The notes under the pieces were generated by a model. The model ran no database searches, was not told where the DNA came from, and was given only the letters and a program-made list of their open reading frames with translations. A program made the position numbers and the translations under genes. 64,000 nucleotides of DNA from assembly GCF_900099965.1 (NCBI RefSeq), contig NZ_FNDJ01000003.1, positions 1-64,000 on the forward strand, in the 5' to 3' direction. The stretch is from Nonomuraea jiangxiensis (GTDB lineage Bacteria > Actinomycetota > Actinomycetes > Streptosporangiales > Streptosporangiaceae). Below are positions 45,489 to 54,837 of this stretch, piece by piece. How positions within the stretch are numbered: the stretch's first letter is position 1; each line of letters begins with the position of its first letter.

Positions 45489-45511
45489 TTGACCTCAACG
45501 TTGGTTGATGT
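45489..45511 (+). promoter_or_regulatory. SoxR/MerR-type box overlapping a -35 element
   Basis: TTGACC (45489-45494) is a -35 box. Overlapping it, ACCTCAAC (45492-45499), GTTG and GTTGATGT (45504-45511) form a 20-bp dyad with one mismatch and the same 8-4-8 layout as the SoxR box ACCTCAAG-TTAA-CTTGAGGT. MerR-family activators bind between -35 and -10 in exactly this way. No MerR gene is in the window. Confidence 0.6.
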
Positions 45512-45525
45512 TCGAGCATGGTCGT

Positions 45526-46416
45526 ATGCCTGAGCGAAACGAGCACACCAAGATCCTCATCACCGGCGCGACCGGCAACGTGGGCCGCCCGCTGGTCTCC
45601 CTGCTGGTCGAGGCCGGATACAAGCCACGCGCGCTGACCAGGGACCCGGCCTCGGCCCGACTGCCCGCGGGCGCCGAGGTGGCCGGCGGCGACCTGACCG
45701 ACCCGGGCTCCCTCGACGCGGCGCTCGACGGCGTCGACGCGGTGTTCCTGCTGTGGCCGTACTTCACGGCCGAAGGAGCCGCACCCGTCGTGGACCGCAT
45801 CACCAAGCACGCCCGCCGGGTGGTGTACCTGTCCGCCCACTCCGTGCGCGACGACCGCGAACCGGCGGAGAACGGCGTGTGGGGCGAGGTCGAGCGGCTG
45901 ATCGAGGACTCCGCGGCGCAGTGGACGTTCCTGCGCGCGGGCGGGTTCGCCACCAACACCCTGGCCTGGGCCGGCCAGATCCGGGACACCGGCGTGGTGC
46001 GGGCCCCGTACGCGGGCGCGGCCAGATCGCTCATCCACGAGGCCGACATCGCGGCCGTGGCGGCGCTGGCGCTGACCGAGGAGGGGCACGCGGGCAAGCG
46101 GTACGTGCTCACAGGCCCGGAGGTCCTCACCCAGGCCGAGCAGGTACGCGTCATCGGCGAGACCATCGGGCGCGGGCTGCGCTTCGACGAGCAGTCACGC
46201 GAGGAGGCCCGCGCGGAAATGGTCGCCGCCTGGGGCGAGCCCGCCTTCGTGGACTCCTCGCTCGATTACTGGGCCCACCTCGTCGACGAACCAGAGTCGG
46301 TCTCCCCGGCCGTCCGGGAGCTGACCGGCCGCCCGGCCCGTACGTTCCGGGAGTGGGCCGAGGACCACGCGCCCGACTTCGGGAACGTACGGGACGCCGC
46401 CGGACGACCGCGCTAG
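45526..46416 (+). CDS. NmrA-like NAD(P)-binding oxidoreductase
   Basis: 296 residues. Rossmann fold with KILITGATGNVGRPLVSLL at the N-terminus and the atypical-SDR/NmrA plan (GDLTDPGSLDAALDGVDAVFLLWP; VVYLSAHSVRD; WTFLRAGGFATNTL). These proteins bind NAD(P)H and act as quinone reductase-type enzymes or redox sensors. Start choices are ATG 45508 and ATG 45526; with the -35 at 45489 the transcript should begin near 45526, so the latter would be leaderless. The SoxR-type box upstream suggests induction by redox-active compounds. It converges on the next gene with a 4-base overlap of stops. Confidence 0.85.
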   Translation: MPERNEHTKILITGATGNVGRPLVSLLVEAGYKPRALTRDPASARLPAGAEVAGGDLTDPGSLDAALDGVDAVFLLWPYFTAEGAAPVVDRITKHARRVVYLSAHSVRDDREPAENGVWGEVERLIEDSAAQWTFLRAGGFATNTLAWAGQIRDTGVVRAPYAGAARSLIHEADIAAVAALALTEEGHAGKRYVLTGPEVLTQAEQVRVIGETIGRGLRFDEQSREEARAEMVAAWGEPAFVDSSLDYWAHLVDEPESVSPAVRELTGRPARTFREWAEDHAPDFGNVRDAAGRPR

Positions 46417-47609
46417 GCGACGGACGGGCGACGCCACCAGAGCGTCAGGACCAGCAGCGTCACGCCCCCCACCACGGCCCCGGAGGTGACCGGCACCAGC
46501 GTGTGCCAGCCGCCACGCTCGGCCAGCAGGCCGAACAGCGGCGGGCCCAGCATCGAGCCCAGGCTGCCGAACTGGGCGACGATGCCGGTGGCGAGGTCCA
46601 TGTGCGCCAGGCTGACCAGGACGTACGGCAGGGCGGCGAAGACGATGGCCGCCAGGATGCCGTTCGCGAAGGAGATGACACCCGTCCCGACGGCGGTGGC
46701 GGTGACCGATGCCTCCTCGTGGAAGGCCAGCCAGGCCGCCGGGACGATCGAAATCCCACTCAGGGCCAGCACGCCCGGCGCCACCGTACGGAGCAGGCCG
46801 GCCGCGACGATCCCCCCGGCGACGCTGATGAGGGAGATCACCGACGTGAGGGCGCCGGCGGCCGCCGCCGCCTGACCGTGCCGCTCCACCAGGAAGGCCG
46901 GCAGCAGCACGACGACGGAGAGCGTGGCCATCACGATCAGGCAGAACGACAACGCCAGCAGGGCGGGCCGGACCAGCGCGCCGGCCCGGACGGGCACCCC
47001 AACGTGTTCGGCGACCCGGCCGGGCGGCAACCGGCGCCAGGTCACCAGGGTGCACGCCAGGGTGACGGCCGCGACGACGCCGAGCCAGACGCGCCAGCCG
47101 GCGGCGGTGCCGACCAGCCCGCCCAGCAGGGTGCTCAGCCCGAGGCCGACCGGCACGAACGTGCCCCAGATCGACAGCGCCATCGCCCGGTCCCGGTCGC
47201 CGGCCAGGCGCGCGATCAGCACGGGGCAGGCGACGGTCACCAGCAGGTATCCCAGGCCCTCGACCAGCCGGACGGCCAGCAGCGTGCCGAACCCCGTCGC
47301 CGCCACGCTCAAGGCGCTGGCCGCCGTCACCACGGCCAGGCCCGCGACGAGCATCCGGCCAGTGCCGTAGCGGCGGTTCAGCACCCCGCCGGCCAGCCCG
47401 ACCGCCGCGCAGACCGCGGTGATGACGGAAATGAGCCAGCCGAGCTGGGAAAGCGTCAAGCCGAGCGCGTCGGAGACCTGCGCCCCGACGGCCGAGATCT
47501 TGCCCAGGCCGAGGGCGGCCACGACGCCCGCGACGTAGACCACGAAAATCCGCGGCCAGTCGGACCCGCCGGTCTCGGGCCGCCCGGGCGGGAACGGTTG
47601 CTGATCCAT
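46413..47609 (-). CDS. MFS transporter
   Basis: 398 residues with twelve hydrophobic segments: FVVYVAGVVAALGLGKISAV, then a long first loop, GGVLNRRYGTGRMLVAGL between helices two and three, and AMALSIWGTFVPVGLGLSTLLGG as helix five. It resembles the CynX/NimT-type and sugar-efflux branches of the superfamily; the substrate cannot be read. ATG 47609 is chosen for its GGGAG ribosome site about eight bases upstream. It is convergent with the NmrA-like gene. Confidence 0.85.
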   Translation of the reverse strand: MDQQPFPPGRPETGGSDWPRIFVVYVAGVVAALGLGKISAVGAQVSDALGLTLSQLGWLISVITAVCAAVGLAGGVLNRRYGTGRMLVAGLAVVTAASALSVAATGFGTLLAVRLVEGLGYLLVTVACPVLIARLAGDRDRAMALSIWGTFVPVGLGLSTLLGGLVGTAAGWRVWLGVVAAVTLACTLVTWRRLPPGRVAEHVGVPVRAGALVRPALLALSFCLIVMATLSVVVLLPAFLVERHGQAAAAAGALTSVISLISVAGGIVAAGLLRTVAPGVLALSGISIVPAAWLAFHEEASVTATAVGTGVISFANGILAAIVFAALPYVLVSLAHMDLATGIVAQFGSLGSMLGPPLFGLLAERGGWHTLVPVTSGAVVGGVTLLVLTLWWRRPSVA

Positions 47610-47875
47610 GGATTCCGCTCCCTTGGGCGACCCGTTCGGCGGGATGCCGAGCACCTGACCCCGCCCCGCGGCCACACCTTCGCGGCACAGGCCCCGCGCA
47701 GGTCGGCGGAACCCGTGGACGGCCACAGCCTGCCACACTCCCCCAAGATCGACCCGCACGCAAGACCGAGGGACTTTCACACCCGACCACGCGCCCCAGG
47801 CGGCCCCGCACCTCGGTCGCCGCGGCCACCATCACCGGGGCCAAAGTGTCGGCAGTGGCCGTTAGGGTCCCCGCC

Positions 47876-50482
47876 ATGGATCACTGGGAACAGATCAGGA
47901 AACTGATCGAGGCACGACGTGCCGACCAGCTCGTCAAGCGGATCAGGACGCTCGACGGCGCGGCCCGCAAGGAGGTCGCGGCTCGCTTGCCGGAGTTGCT
48001 GAAGGCGCTGCGAGGCCGGTTCGACCGGTGGGACGACCGCCTGGTCGACTACTCGGTCGTGCTGCGGGTCGCGGGGGCCGGCACGATCGGCGGGGCGGCG
48101 GGCGTGGCGTCCTGGCTCTACCGGCGCGACTTCGCGCCGCGGTGGGCCGGCCGCGACAACGACGTGGACCTCCTCCTTGACGTGCTCGCCGACCGGCCCG
48201 CCGCCTGGCGTGCCGACCTGGCCAACAGGCTGGTGCTGCGCATGCGCGCCGCCGACGACCGCGGCATGGCTCTCACCCTGGCGCTGCTGCGCGAGACCGG
48301 CGTCGAGCCACCGCAGCACGACCCGCTGGTGGCCGGCTGGGCCGCGCTCGGGACGACGCTCCCCGGCGGGCCGCTGCGCGACGACCCGCTGCTCGACCAC
48401 CTGCTGCCGCGCCTGTTCGAGGCCGAGGGCGTGGGCCGGGAGCTGCAGTGGGAGCAGGAGCCGCACAGCGGCTGGCTGGGCGCGCTGACGGCGCAGGCCG
48501 CGGCCGGCCGGGTGAAGCGCGAGGCGCTGATCGAGGGCTGCGTACGCCGCTTCCTGCGCGGTGGCACGCCCATCGACCTGCGCTTCTTCGTCCGCCTGCA
48601 CGAGGCGCTGGACCCCGCACCGGCCGAGGTGGCCCCGCACGTCCGCGACTACCTGAGCCTGCTGCCCGCCTCCCCCGGCCCGGTCGCCGAGCTGGCGACG
48701 AAGCGCCTGCGCGCCTGCGACGGCCTGGCGGCCGACGACCTCGCCGAGGCGTGGGAGTCGCTGCTGTTCCGCTCCGAGCGCAAGCTGGTGCGCGCCGGGC
48801 TGTCCTGGCTCGACCGTTCCGTACGCCGTGCGCCCGAGCTGGCCGCCGTGGTCGCCACGCCGCTGACCCGGGCGTTCGCCGCCGACTCCGCCGAGTTGCA
48901 GGAGAAGGCCGTCGAGCTGGCCCTCGCCCACGCGGCCGGCATGGGCGAGGAGGGTCGCGCCACCGTACGCGAGGCGGTGGAGCTGCTCCCGCTCCGGCTC
49001 GGCCACCGGGTCGCCGCGGCCTTCGCGGGCGGCACGGTGACCCCGGCCGAGCCCGCGTTCGTGCCGCCGCCACTGCCCGCCGCGCCGCAACGCGCCCATG
49101 CCCTCGCCCCGCCGGCCGAGCTCTCCCCGGGGAGCGAGGTGGAGCGCCTGCCGGCCCAGGGAGATCTCATCCTGTTGCTGGAGGAGGCACGCTCCTGGCA
49201 GGACTACGAACGGCTGCTGGCCGACCTCGTCACGCTCGCCGGCCGTGACCGTGCCCGCGTGGCGGCGGCGCTGCACCCCCGACTGCCGCACAACCCCTGG
49301 GGCTACGGCCGCCAGGCCTGGCTGCACCTCGGTCAGTGGCTCCAGGGCGCCGCCAACTCCCTGGCCAGGATCGCACCGATCCGGCGAGCCTGGCATCGCA
49401 TGATGCCGCGGGAGAGCCTGGCCGCGCCGCACCGGCTGCTGCTGCACCGCGGGGCCGAGATCCTGCGGGCCGTCGAGGAGGACACCCTGCCGCCGCTGCT
49501 GCTGGCCACGCCCACGCACAGCACCGGACACGTGGCGGCGGCCGAGCTGGTGCGCCGCATGGAGGTCATCGAGGCCGCCGGCGCCAAGCCGCTGGCCGCC
49601 GACTTCCAGCAGGCCCTGCTGCGCCTGCCCCGCACCCCGGATCCGGAGGCGACGGCCCGGGCGGCCCGGCTGACCTCGGCAGCGGGCCGGGTCCTCGCCG
49701 GGTGGACCTGCCCGGAGGTCGCGGTCGAGCTGGAGTGGACCTGCGGGAGTCACCACGGCACGCACGACTGGCACGATCGCGACCACAATCACGACATCCA
49801 GCCGGTGCCGACGGCCACCTTCGTCCCCACCGGCCTGCCGCTGGTCGACATGGTGCTCGGCGTCGAGCGGCGTTGGGCAGAGGCCGAGCACCTCGCATGG
49901 TGGCCCTCGACGTTGCCCTCGCACCGGGAGGTCGCCGCCGCGCACCTCATGCCGTACGTGAACCGCCGCTTCTACGGCGAAACCCGTGTCGGGCCGGAGA
50001 TGGCGCGCGAGCTCGCCCGGGCCGAGGGGCCGGTCGGGGCGGCGTTCGCGATGGTGCTCGCGCGCATCCTGGGCGACCCAGACATGCCGGAGTCGGTGGA
50101 CGTCCTGCTGGAGACCGCCGCGCGGGACGAGTTGCCCGCGGCGGAGGTCGGCAGGCACGTCGGGCTGCTGGTGGCCGCCGGCGAGGTCAGAGTGATCGAC
50201 GTGACCACCGCGCTCGACGCCGCGGCCAGGCGGGGCGCCCACGAGCACGTGTGGCGGATCGCCGCGGCGGCGCTGCCCACCCTGCTGCCCCCGCCGGGCG
50301 TACGCCCGCGCAACGGCCTGGCCGGCTTCGTCACGCTCGCCGCCACCACCGCCGAGTGGTGCGGCGCGCGCGGCGAGATCCCCGAGGTGGGCGACATGGC
50401 GGCCCGCAAGGGAACCAGCGGCCTGCTCCGCGAGGCGCGCCGACTCCACGACCTCCTCACCGGCACCGGTCAGGAAGGATGA
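47876..50482 (+). CDS. Large DUF6493-like protein of unknown function
   Basis: 868 residues, soluble, with no signal peptide or membrane helix. It is built of many helical repeats of HEAT-like character (VAELATKRLRACDGLAADDLAEAWESLL; LQEKAVELALAHAAG). A C-terminal part has HNPWGYGRQAWLHLGQWLQG, GHVAAAELVRRME and a His-rich segment (GSHHGTHDWHDRDHNHD, about residues 618-634). It resembles the DUF6493 family of actinomycetes, whose role is unknown. ATG 47876 lies seven bases after TAGGGT, so it is probably leaderless. It is coupled to the next gene. The His-rich loop could bind metal, which is inference only. Confidence 0.55.
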   Translation: MDHWEQIRKLIEARRADQLVKRIRTLDGAARKEVAARLPELLKALRGRFDRWDDRLVDYSVVLRVAGAGTIGGAAGVASWLYRRDFAPRWAGRDNDVDLLLDVLADRPAAWRADLANRLVLRMRAADDRGMALTLALLRETGVEPPQHDPLVAGWAALGTTLPGGPLRDDPLLDHLLPRLFEAEGVGRELQWEQEPHSGWLGALTAQAAAGRVKREALIEGCVRRFLRGGTPIDLRFFVRLHEALDPAPAEVAPHVRDYLSLLPASPGPVAELATKRLRACDGLAADDLAEAWESLLFRSERKLVRAGLSWLDRSVRRAPELAAVVATPLTRAFAADSAELQEKAVELALAHAAGMGEEGRATVREAVELLPLRLGHRVAAAFAGGTVTPAEPAFVPPPLPAAPQRAHALAPPAELSPGSEVERLPAQGDLILLLEEARSWQDYERLLADLVTLAGRDRARVAAALHPRLPHNPWGYGRQAWLHLGQWLQGAANSLARIAPIRRAWHRMMPRESLAAPHRLLLHRGAEILRAVEEDTLPPLLLATPTHSTGHVAAAELVRRMEVIEAAGAKPLAADFQQALLRLPRTPDPEATARAARLTSAAGRVLAGWTCPEVAVELEWTCGSHHGTHDWHDRDHNHDIQPVPTATFVPTGLPLVDMVLGVERRWAEAEHLAWWPSTLPSHREVAAAHLMPYVNRRFYGETRVGPEMARELARAEGPVGAAFAMVLARILGDPDMPESVDVLLETAARDELPAAEVGRHVGLLVAAGEVRVIDVTTALDAAARRGAHEHVWRIAAAALPTLLPPPGVRPRNGLAGFVTLAATTAEWCGARGEIPEVGDMAARKGTSGLLREARRLHDLLTGTGQEG

Positions 50483-50484
50483 CC

Positions 50485-51387
50485 ATGGCGTCCAGACGAT
50501 CCGCCCGCGCCAGGAAATGGCGCTCCCGGCACGACGAGAGCCACAGCATGCGCCTGGCGATCGGCGACCTCGCCCGCGCCGCCGCCGCTCCCGGCTGGTC
50601 GCGCCTCACCGTCCACCGCGCCCAAACCGGCCAGTACGCCAGGACCACCGTCACCCGCGACGGCCAGGAGATCGCCGTCGCGGGCCTGGACGACCCGTTC
50701 CAGCGCCTGCGCGAGCTGGCCTACCGAGCCGACGCCGGCACCTGGTTCACCTGCGAGCTGGTGTTCTCGCCCGGCACCAGGGGCTACACCGGCCACGTCG
50801 ACTCCGCCGCGCCGCCGTTCGAGGACGTGCCCCCGGTGGCGGCGCTGGCGGAGCTGACCACGTTCCCCCGGCCGGAGCCGCCCGGCTGGCTGCTGGCCGC
50901 GCTGCCCACCGCCGCGCCCATCGGGCTGCCCACCACCTACGGCGACCACTACGAACGCCGGTCCCTCATGCACCGGGAGCCGCCGCCTCCCCCGCCGCCG
51001 ATCTCCGGGACGCTGAGCTACCTCCCGGCCACGACCCTGACCGTCCGTGCCTTCGAACACGGCCGGCGGCACGGCCGCAACCACTTCCACCTGACGGACC
51101 AGGCCGGGCACCACGCGGACGAACGGCTGGTGGTGCTGTCCGGCGAGGACGTCTACTGGGTGGCGCGCCACGGCGAGCGCGTCACCGACCGCGGCGTGCG
51201 CTCGATCACGCTGGACGGCGGGACGCTCCGGCTGGAGCTGACCCCGGAGGCCGCCGACGCGCTGGAGACGGAGACCTCGTTCGAGACCCACCTCGACCTG
51301 CCACCGGAAACCATCGACGCACTGCGAACGGTCCTGCCGGGCATGCTGCGCACGGTCACGGACGCACCGCGGCTGATCGGCTTCTGA
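50485..51387 (+). CDS. Unknown protein coupled to the DUF6493-like gene
   Basis: 300 residues; family not recognised. It starts with a basic segment (SRRSARARKWRSRH), then a domain with LRELAYRADAGTWFTCELVFSPGTRGYTGHVDS, a proline run (EPPPPPPPIS, about 160-170) that divides it, and a second beta-rich half ending DALRTVLPGMLRTVTDAPRLIGF. The W-F-x-C-x-L...G-x-Y pattern is loosely like YezG-type immunity proteins, but this is weak. ATG 50485 has AGGAAGG six bases upstream; ATG 50479 overlaps the previous stop but has no space for a ribosome site. The coupling suggests the two proteins work together. Confidence 0.6.
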   Translation: MASRRSARARKWRSRHDESHSMRLAIGDLARAAAAPGWSRLTVHRAQTGQYARTTVTRDGQEIAVAGLDDPFQRLRELAYRADAGTWFTCELVFSPGTRGYTGHVDSAAPPFEDVPPVAALAELTTFPRPEPPGWLLAALPTAAPIGLPTTYGDHYERRSLMHREPPPPPPPISGTLSYLPATTLTVRAFEHGRRHGRNHFHLTDQAGHHADERLVVLSGEDVYWVARHGERVTDRGVRSITLDGGTLRLELTPEAADALETETSFETHLDLPPETIDALRTVLPGMLRTVTDAPRLIGF

Positions 51388-51450
51388 CGCGCGGGTCCGG
51401 CGCCGGCGCGGGGAAGCGCACCCCGCCACCGGCACCGAGAGTCAGGCCGG

Positions 51451-53055
51451 TCAGGGCAGCGTGCGCAGGTAGGTCGGCGGCTTGCGTACCTTGCCGGCCT
51501 GCTCGAACGCGTACCCCAGGGCGATCAGGGTGGATTCGGAGAAGCGGGGACCGAAGAAGGTGACGCCCAGCGGCAGCACCTCGCGGGCATAGCCGGCCGG
51601 GACCGTGATCGCCGGATAACCGGAGACGGCCGGGGGCGCGGAGGAGGAGACGAAGTCGCTGAAGTCGTCGCCCTTGACCAGGTCGGTGAGCCAGGCCCCG
51701 CTGTTCGTCGGCGCGAGCACCGCGTCCAGCCGGTCGGCGGCCACCACGGAGTCGATCGCCTGCCGGGCGAGCGAGGTCGCCTTGTCCCGCAGGGCGCGGT
51801 ATTCGGGATCGTTCAGGTCGCCGGTGGTCGCCTGCGCCTGCTCGAACAGCTCCTGACCGAAGTAGCGCAGCTCGGTCGAGGCGTGCTCCTTGTTGAACTC
51901 GATCAGCCCGGCCAGGTCGTCCGGGTGCCGTCCGGGGGTCTGGGCCAGGTAGGCGTTCAGGTCGTGCTTGAACTCGGTCAGCAGGGCCGCGAACTCCGCC
52001 TCGCCGGCCTCGTCCATGCCCTCCAGCTCGACGTTGTCGACCACAACCGCGCCGCGCGCCCGGAGCGTGGCGACGGCGGCGTCCAGGGTCGCGAGCACGT
52101 CCTGGTTGTCCCCGGCCACCGAGCGCCAGACGCCGATGCGCTTGCCGGCCAGCGCGCCCGGCTTCAGCGCCTTGAGGTAGTCGCGGTCACCGCCCGGCCG
52201 GGTGGCAGGGTCGCGCGGGTCGACGCCCTGGATGGCCGCGAGCACGGCGGCGGCGTCGGTGACGTTCCTGGTGATCGGGCCGGCGGTGTCCTGCTGCGCG
52301 GAGATCGGGACCACGCCGGACCGGCTGACCAGGCCGATCGTGGGCTTGATGCCGACGACGCCGTTGATGCCCGCCGGGCAGACGATCGAGCCGTCGGTCT
52401 CGGTGCCGATGGTCACCGCGGCCAGGCTCGCGGCGGCGGCGACCGCCGAACCGCTGCTCGACCCGCAGGGGTTGCGGTCCAGGACGTAGGGGTTGTTGAC
52501 CTGGCCGCCGACCGCGCTCCAGCCGCTGGAGGAGGGGGCGGAGCGGAAGTTGGCCCATTCCGACAGGTTCGCCTTGCCGAGGATCACCGCGCCCGCCGCC
52601 CGCAGCCTCTCGACCAGGAAGGCCTCGCGGGCCGGGCGAGAGCCGAGCAGTGCCTCCGAGCCGGCGGTCGTACGGAGCCGGCCGACGGTGTCGATGTTGT
52701 CCTTGAGCAGGACCGGAATGCCCTCCAGCACGCCGCGCCCGCCGTGGCGCCGCCGCCGGTCGCTGCGTTCGGCCTCCTCCAGCGCCGCGGGGTTAGTCTG
52801 GATGACCGAGTTCAGCAGCGGGTCCACCTTGCGGATGCGGTCCAGGTAGAAGCGGGTCAACGCGACCGCGTCGAACCGTCCCCGGTCCATGGCGCGCTGC
52901 AGGTCGAGGACCGTCGCGCGGTCGAGGTCCAGTCCACGCAGAAAGGTGTCGGAGGGTCGGGTGCCCGCGCCGTCGGCGTGGGCGGGGGGTGCCACGGATA
53001 ACCCGGCGGTGAGGGCCACCACCGCCAGCCATCGCGCGGGATGCATGGGCTTCAT
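51451..53055 (-). CDS. Secreted amidase (amidase signature family)
   Basis: 534 residues. A Sec signal peptide (RWLAVVALTAGLSVAPPAHA, cut before DG) precedes an amidase-signature enzyme with the Ser-cisSer-Lys triad: Lys in VLLKDNIDT (near 117), cis-Ser in CGSSSGSAV (near 197) and nucleophile Ser in TDGSIVCPA (near 221). It hydrolyses amides outside the membrane; the substrate is unknown. The start is probably ATG 53055; there is no ribosome site, but TACGCT lies eight bases upstream with a weak TTTTCA 17 bases before that, so the mRNA may be leaderless. An ATG nine bases further in is also possible. Confidence 0.9.
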   Translation of the reverse strand: MKPMHPARWLAVVALTAGLSVAPPAHADGAGTRPSDTFLRGLDLDRATVLDLQRAMDRGRFDAVALTRFYLDRIRKVDPLLNSVIQTNPAALEEAERSDRRRRHGGRGVLEGIPVLLKDNIDTVGRLRTTAGSEALLGSRPAREAFLVERLRAAGAVILGKANLSEWANFRSAPSSSGWSAVGGQVNNPYVLDRNPCGSSSGSAVAAAASLAAVTIGTETDGSIVCPAGINGVVGIKPTIGLVSRSGVVPISAQQDTAGPITRNVTDAAAVLAAIQGVDPRDPATRPGGDRDYLKALKPGALAGKRIGVWRSVAGDNQDVLATLDAAVATLRARGAVVVDNVELEGMDEAGEAEFAALLTEFKHDLNAYLAQTPGRHPDDLAGLIEFNKEHASTELRYFGQELFEQAQATTGDLNDPEYRALRDKATSLARQAIDSVVAADRLDAVLAPTNSGAWLTDLVKGDDFSDFVSSSAPPAVSGYPAITVPAGYAREVLPLGVTFFGPRFSESTLIALGYAFEQAGKVRKPPTYLRTLP

Positions 53056-53111
53056 GAGCCATGAGCGTAGCTTTGATGCTTTCTGTTGAAAATATTGTGC
53101 ATTCAGCCTTG

Positions 53112-53849
53112 TCAGCCCTGAACGGTGGGCCGGATGACGATCTCGTTGACGTCGACATCGCCGGGCCGGCCGATGGCGTACCCGATGGCGTCCGCGACGG
53201 CGGAGGCCGGGATGGCGAGCTGCTCCATCGCGGCTCGCGCGGCGGCCTGCGCCTCCGCGGCGCCGCCACGATCGGTGAGCTCCGTACGGGTGAAGCCGGG
53301 GCTCACGACGGTCACCCGGATGTCCCGGCTCTCCTGGCGTAGCCCCTCGGACAGCGCCAGGACGGCGTACTTGGTGGCGCAGTAGACCGCCGCCGTCGGG
53401 TCGACCCGGTGGGCGGAGGTGGAGGCGACGTTCACGATGTGACCCGTGCCCCGCTCGCGCATGAGCGGCAGGACGGCCGCGATGCCGTGCAGGACACCGC
53501 GCAGGTTCACGTCGATCATCTGGTCCCACTCGGCCACGCGCAGCGCGTCCACCGGCGACAGCGGCATCACGCCCGCGTTGTTGACCAGCACGTCCACCCG
53601 GCCGTACCGCTCGTGGGCGGCCGCGGCGAAGGCACGCACGCTGCCGAGGTCCGTCACGTCCAGCTCCCGGTGGTCTGCCTGGCCGCCGGCGGCGCGGAGC
53701 TCGGCGGCCAGCGACGCGAGCCGGTCCACCCGGCGCGCGCCGAGCACGACGTGGTGACCGTCGGCGGCCAGGCGGCGGGCGGTGGCCGCGCCGATCCCGC
53801 TGCTCGCTCCGGTGATGAGAACGACCTTGCCGGTCGTGGGCTCGCTCAT
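53112..53849 (-). CDS. Short-chain dehydrogenase/reductase
   Basis: 245 residues, a classical SDR: VVLITGASSGIGAATARRLA (cofactor loop), LVNNAG, catalytic Ser in VNVASTSA, and YCATK (Tyr and Lys). The cofactor is likely NADP, given the basic GARRVDRL after strand two. ATG 53849 has AGGAGT upstream. It is downstream of the MmyB-type regulator gene on the same strand; this pairing is very common in actinomycetes and suggests the regulator controls it. Substrate unknown. Confidence 0.92.
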   Translation of the reverse strand: MSEPTTGKVVLITGASSGIGAATARRLAADGHHVVLGARRVDRLASLAAELRAAGGQADHRELDVTDLGSVRAFAAAAHERYGRVDVLVNNAGVMPLSPVDALRVAEWDQMIDVNLRGVLHGIAAVLPLMRERGTGHIVNVASTSAHRVDPTAAVYCATKYAVLALSEGLRQESRDIRVTVVSPGFTRTELTDRGGAAEAQAAARAAMEQLAIPASAVADAIGYAIGRPGDVDVNEIVIRPTVQG

Positions 53850-53992
53850 GAGGACTCCTGGAAGTGCTGGATGCCGGGGTTTCGCGGCGGACGCGCCGCG
53901 GCAACCAGCGTGCGGCCCCGGCCAGGACCGGGAGAAGGCCGCCTCTTCCTGGGTGCGGCACGCCCAGGAAGTGCCGCAGGAGGGTCCTCCGG

Positions 53993-54805
53993 TTATGCGG
54001 CGGTCAGGCGGGTGAGAGCGGAAGCGCTGGGGCTGCCCGGCTCCGGGGTGCCGACGAGCAACTGCTGGCCGGGCGCGTCGCGGACGTCGAACGTCTGGTA
54101 CGTCAGCTCGATCCGCCCGGCCACCGGATGAACAAAAACCTTGGCCATCCGGGCGAGCCCTGCGACGCTCTGGCCCTCCTGCCACCGGGTCCGGAAGCCG
54201 GGCGAGGTCTGCACCAGATCCTCCACCAGCGCCGCGATCCGGGGGTCGTCCGGGTAGGCGCCGGCGTTGAGGCGCAGGGCCTGGACGACCCGCTCCACCA
54301 GGGACGGCCATTCGGCGAACACGGACTTCGCCCGCGGGTGCCGGAACAGCACCTGGACCATGTTCGTCATGCCCGGGAAGGGGGAGAGCAGCGCGGCGGC
54401 GACGGCGTTGGTGGCCAGCACGTCGAACGCCGGGCCCAGGACGTATGCGGCGGCGTTCGGGAAGGAGTCGAGGAGTTGCAGGAGCGCCGGGTGGACCGGC
54501 TCCCGGGAGCGATCCGGGGCCGGGCTCAGCCGGGCCAGCCGGAAGAGGTGGGCGCGGGCGTCGAGGCTGAGGTCGAGGGCGCGCCCGATCGCGTCAAGGA
54601 CCGGCGCGGACGGGTTGCGCTCGCGCCCCTGCTCCAGCCGGGTGTAGTAGTCGATGCTCACGCCCGCGAGCACGGCGACCTCCTCGCGGCGGAGCCCGGC
54701 GACCCTGCGGTCACCTCCCCCGGCCAGGCCGACGTCAGCGGGCCCGAGTCGCGCACGATGAGCCCGCAGGAACTGCCCGAGCGTGTGCGTGGCGGCGACC
54801 GACAT
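53993..54805 (-). CDS. MmyB-type helix-turn-helix regulator
   Basis: 270 residues. An XRE-type helix-turn-helix (GLRREEVAVLAGVSIDYYTRLEQGRERNPSAPVLDAIGRALDL) is followed by the MmyB-like ligand domain (YVLGPAFDVLATNAVAAALLSPFPGMTNMVQVLFRHP), which in relatives binds a fatty-acid-like ligand. ATG 54805 is chosen; TAGGCT ends seven bases upstream, so translation is probably leaderless. It is the likely regulator of the SDR gene that follows. Confidence 0.9.
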   Translation of the reverse strand: MSVAATHTLGQFLRAHRARLGPADVGLAGGGDRRVAGLRREEVAVLAGVSIDYYTRLEQGRERNPSAPVLDAIGRALDLSLDARAHLFRLARLSPAPDRSREPVHPALLQLLDSFPNAAAYVLGPAFDVLATNAVAAALLSPFPGMTNMVQVLFRHPRAKSVFAEWPSLVERVVQALRLNAGAYPDDPRIAALVEDLVQTSPGFRTRWQEGQSVAGLARMAKVFVHPVAGRIELTYQTFDVRDAPGQQLLVGTPEPGSPSASALTRLTAA

Positions 54806-54837
54806 GCCCGCCAGCCTACCTAGGCCGCCCATGACCT

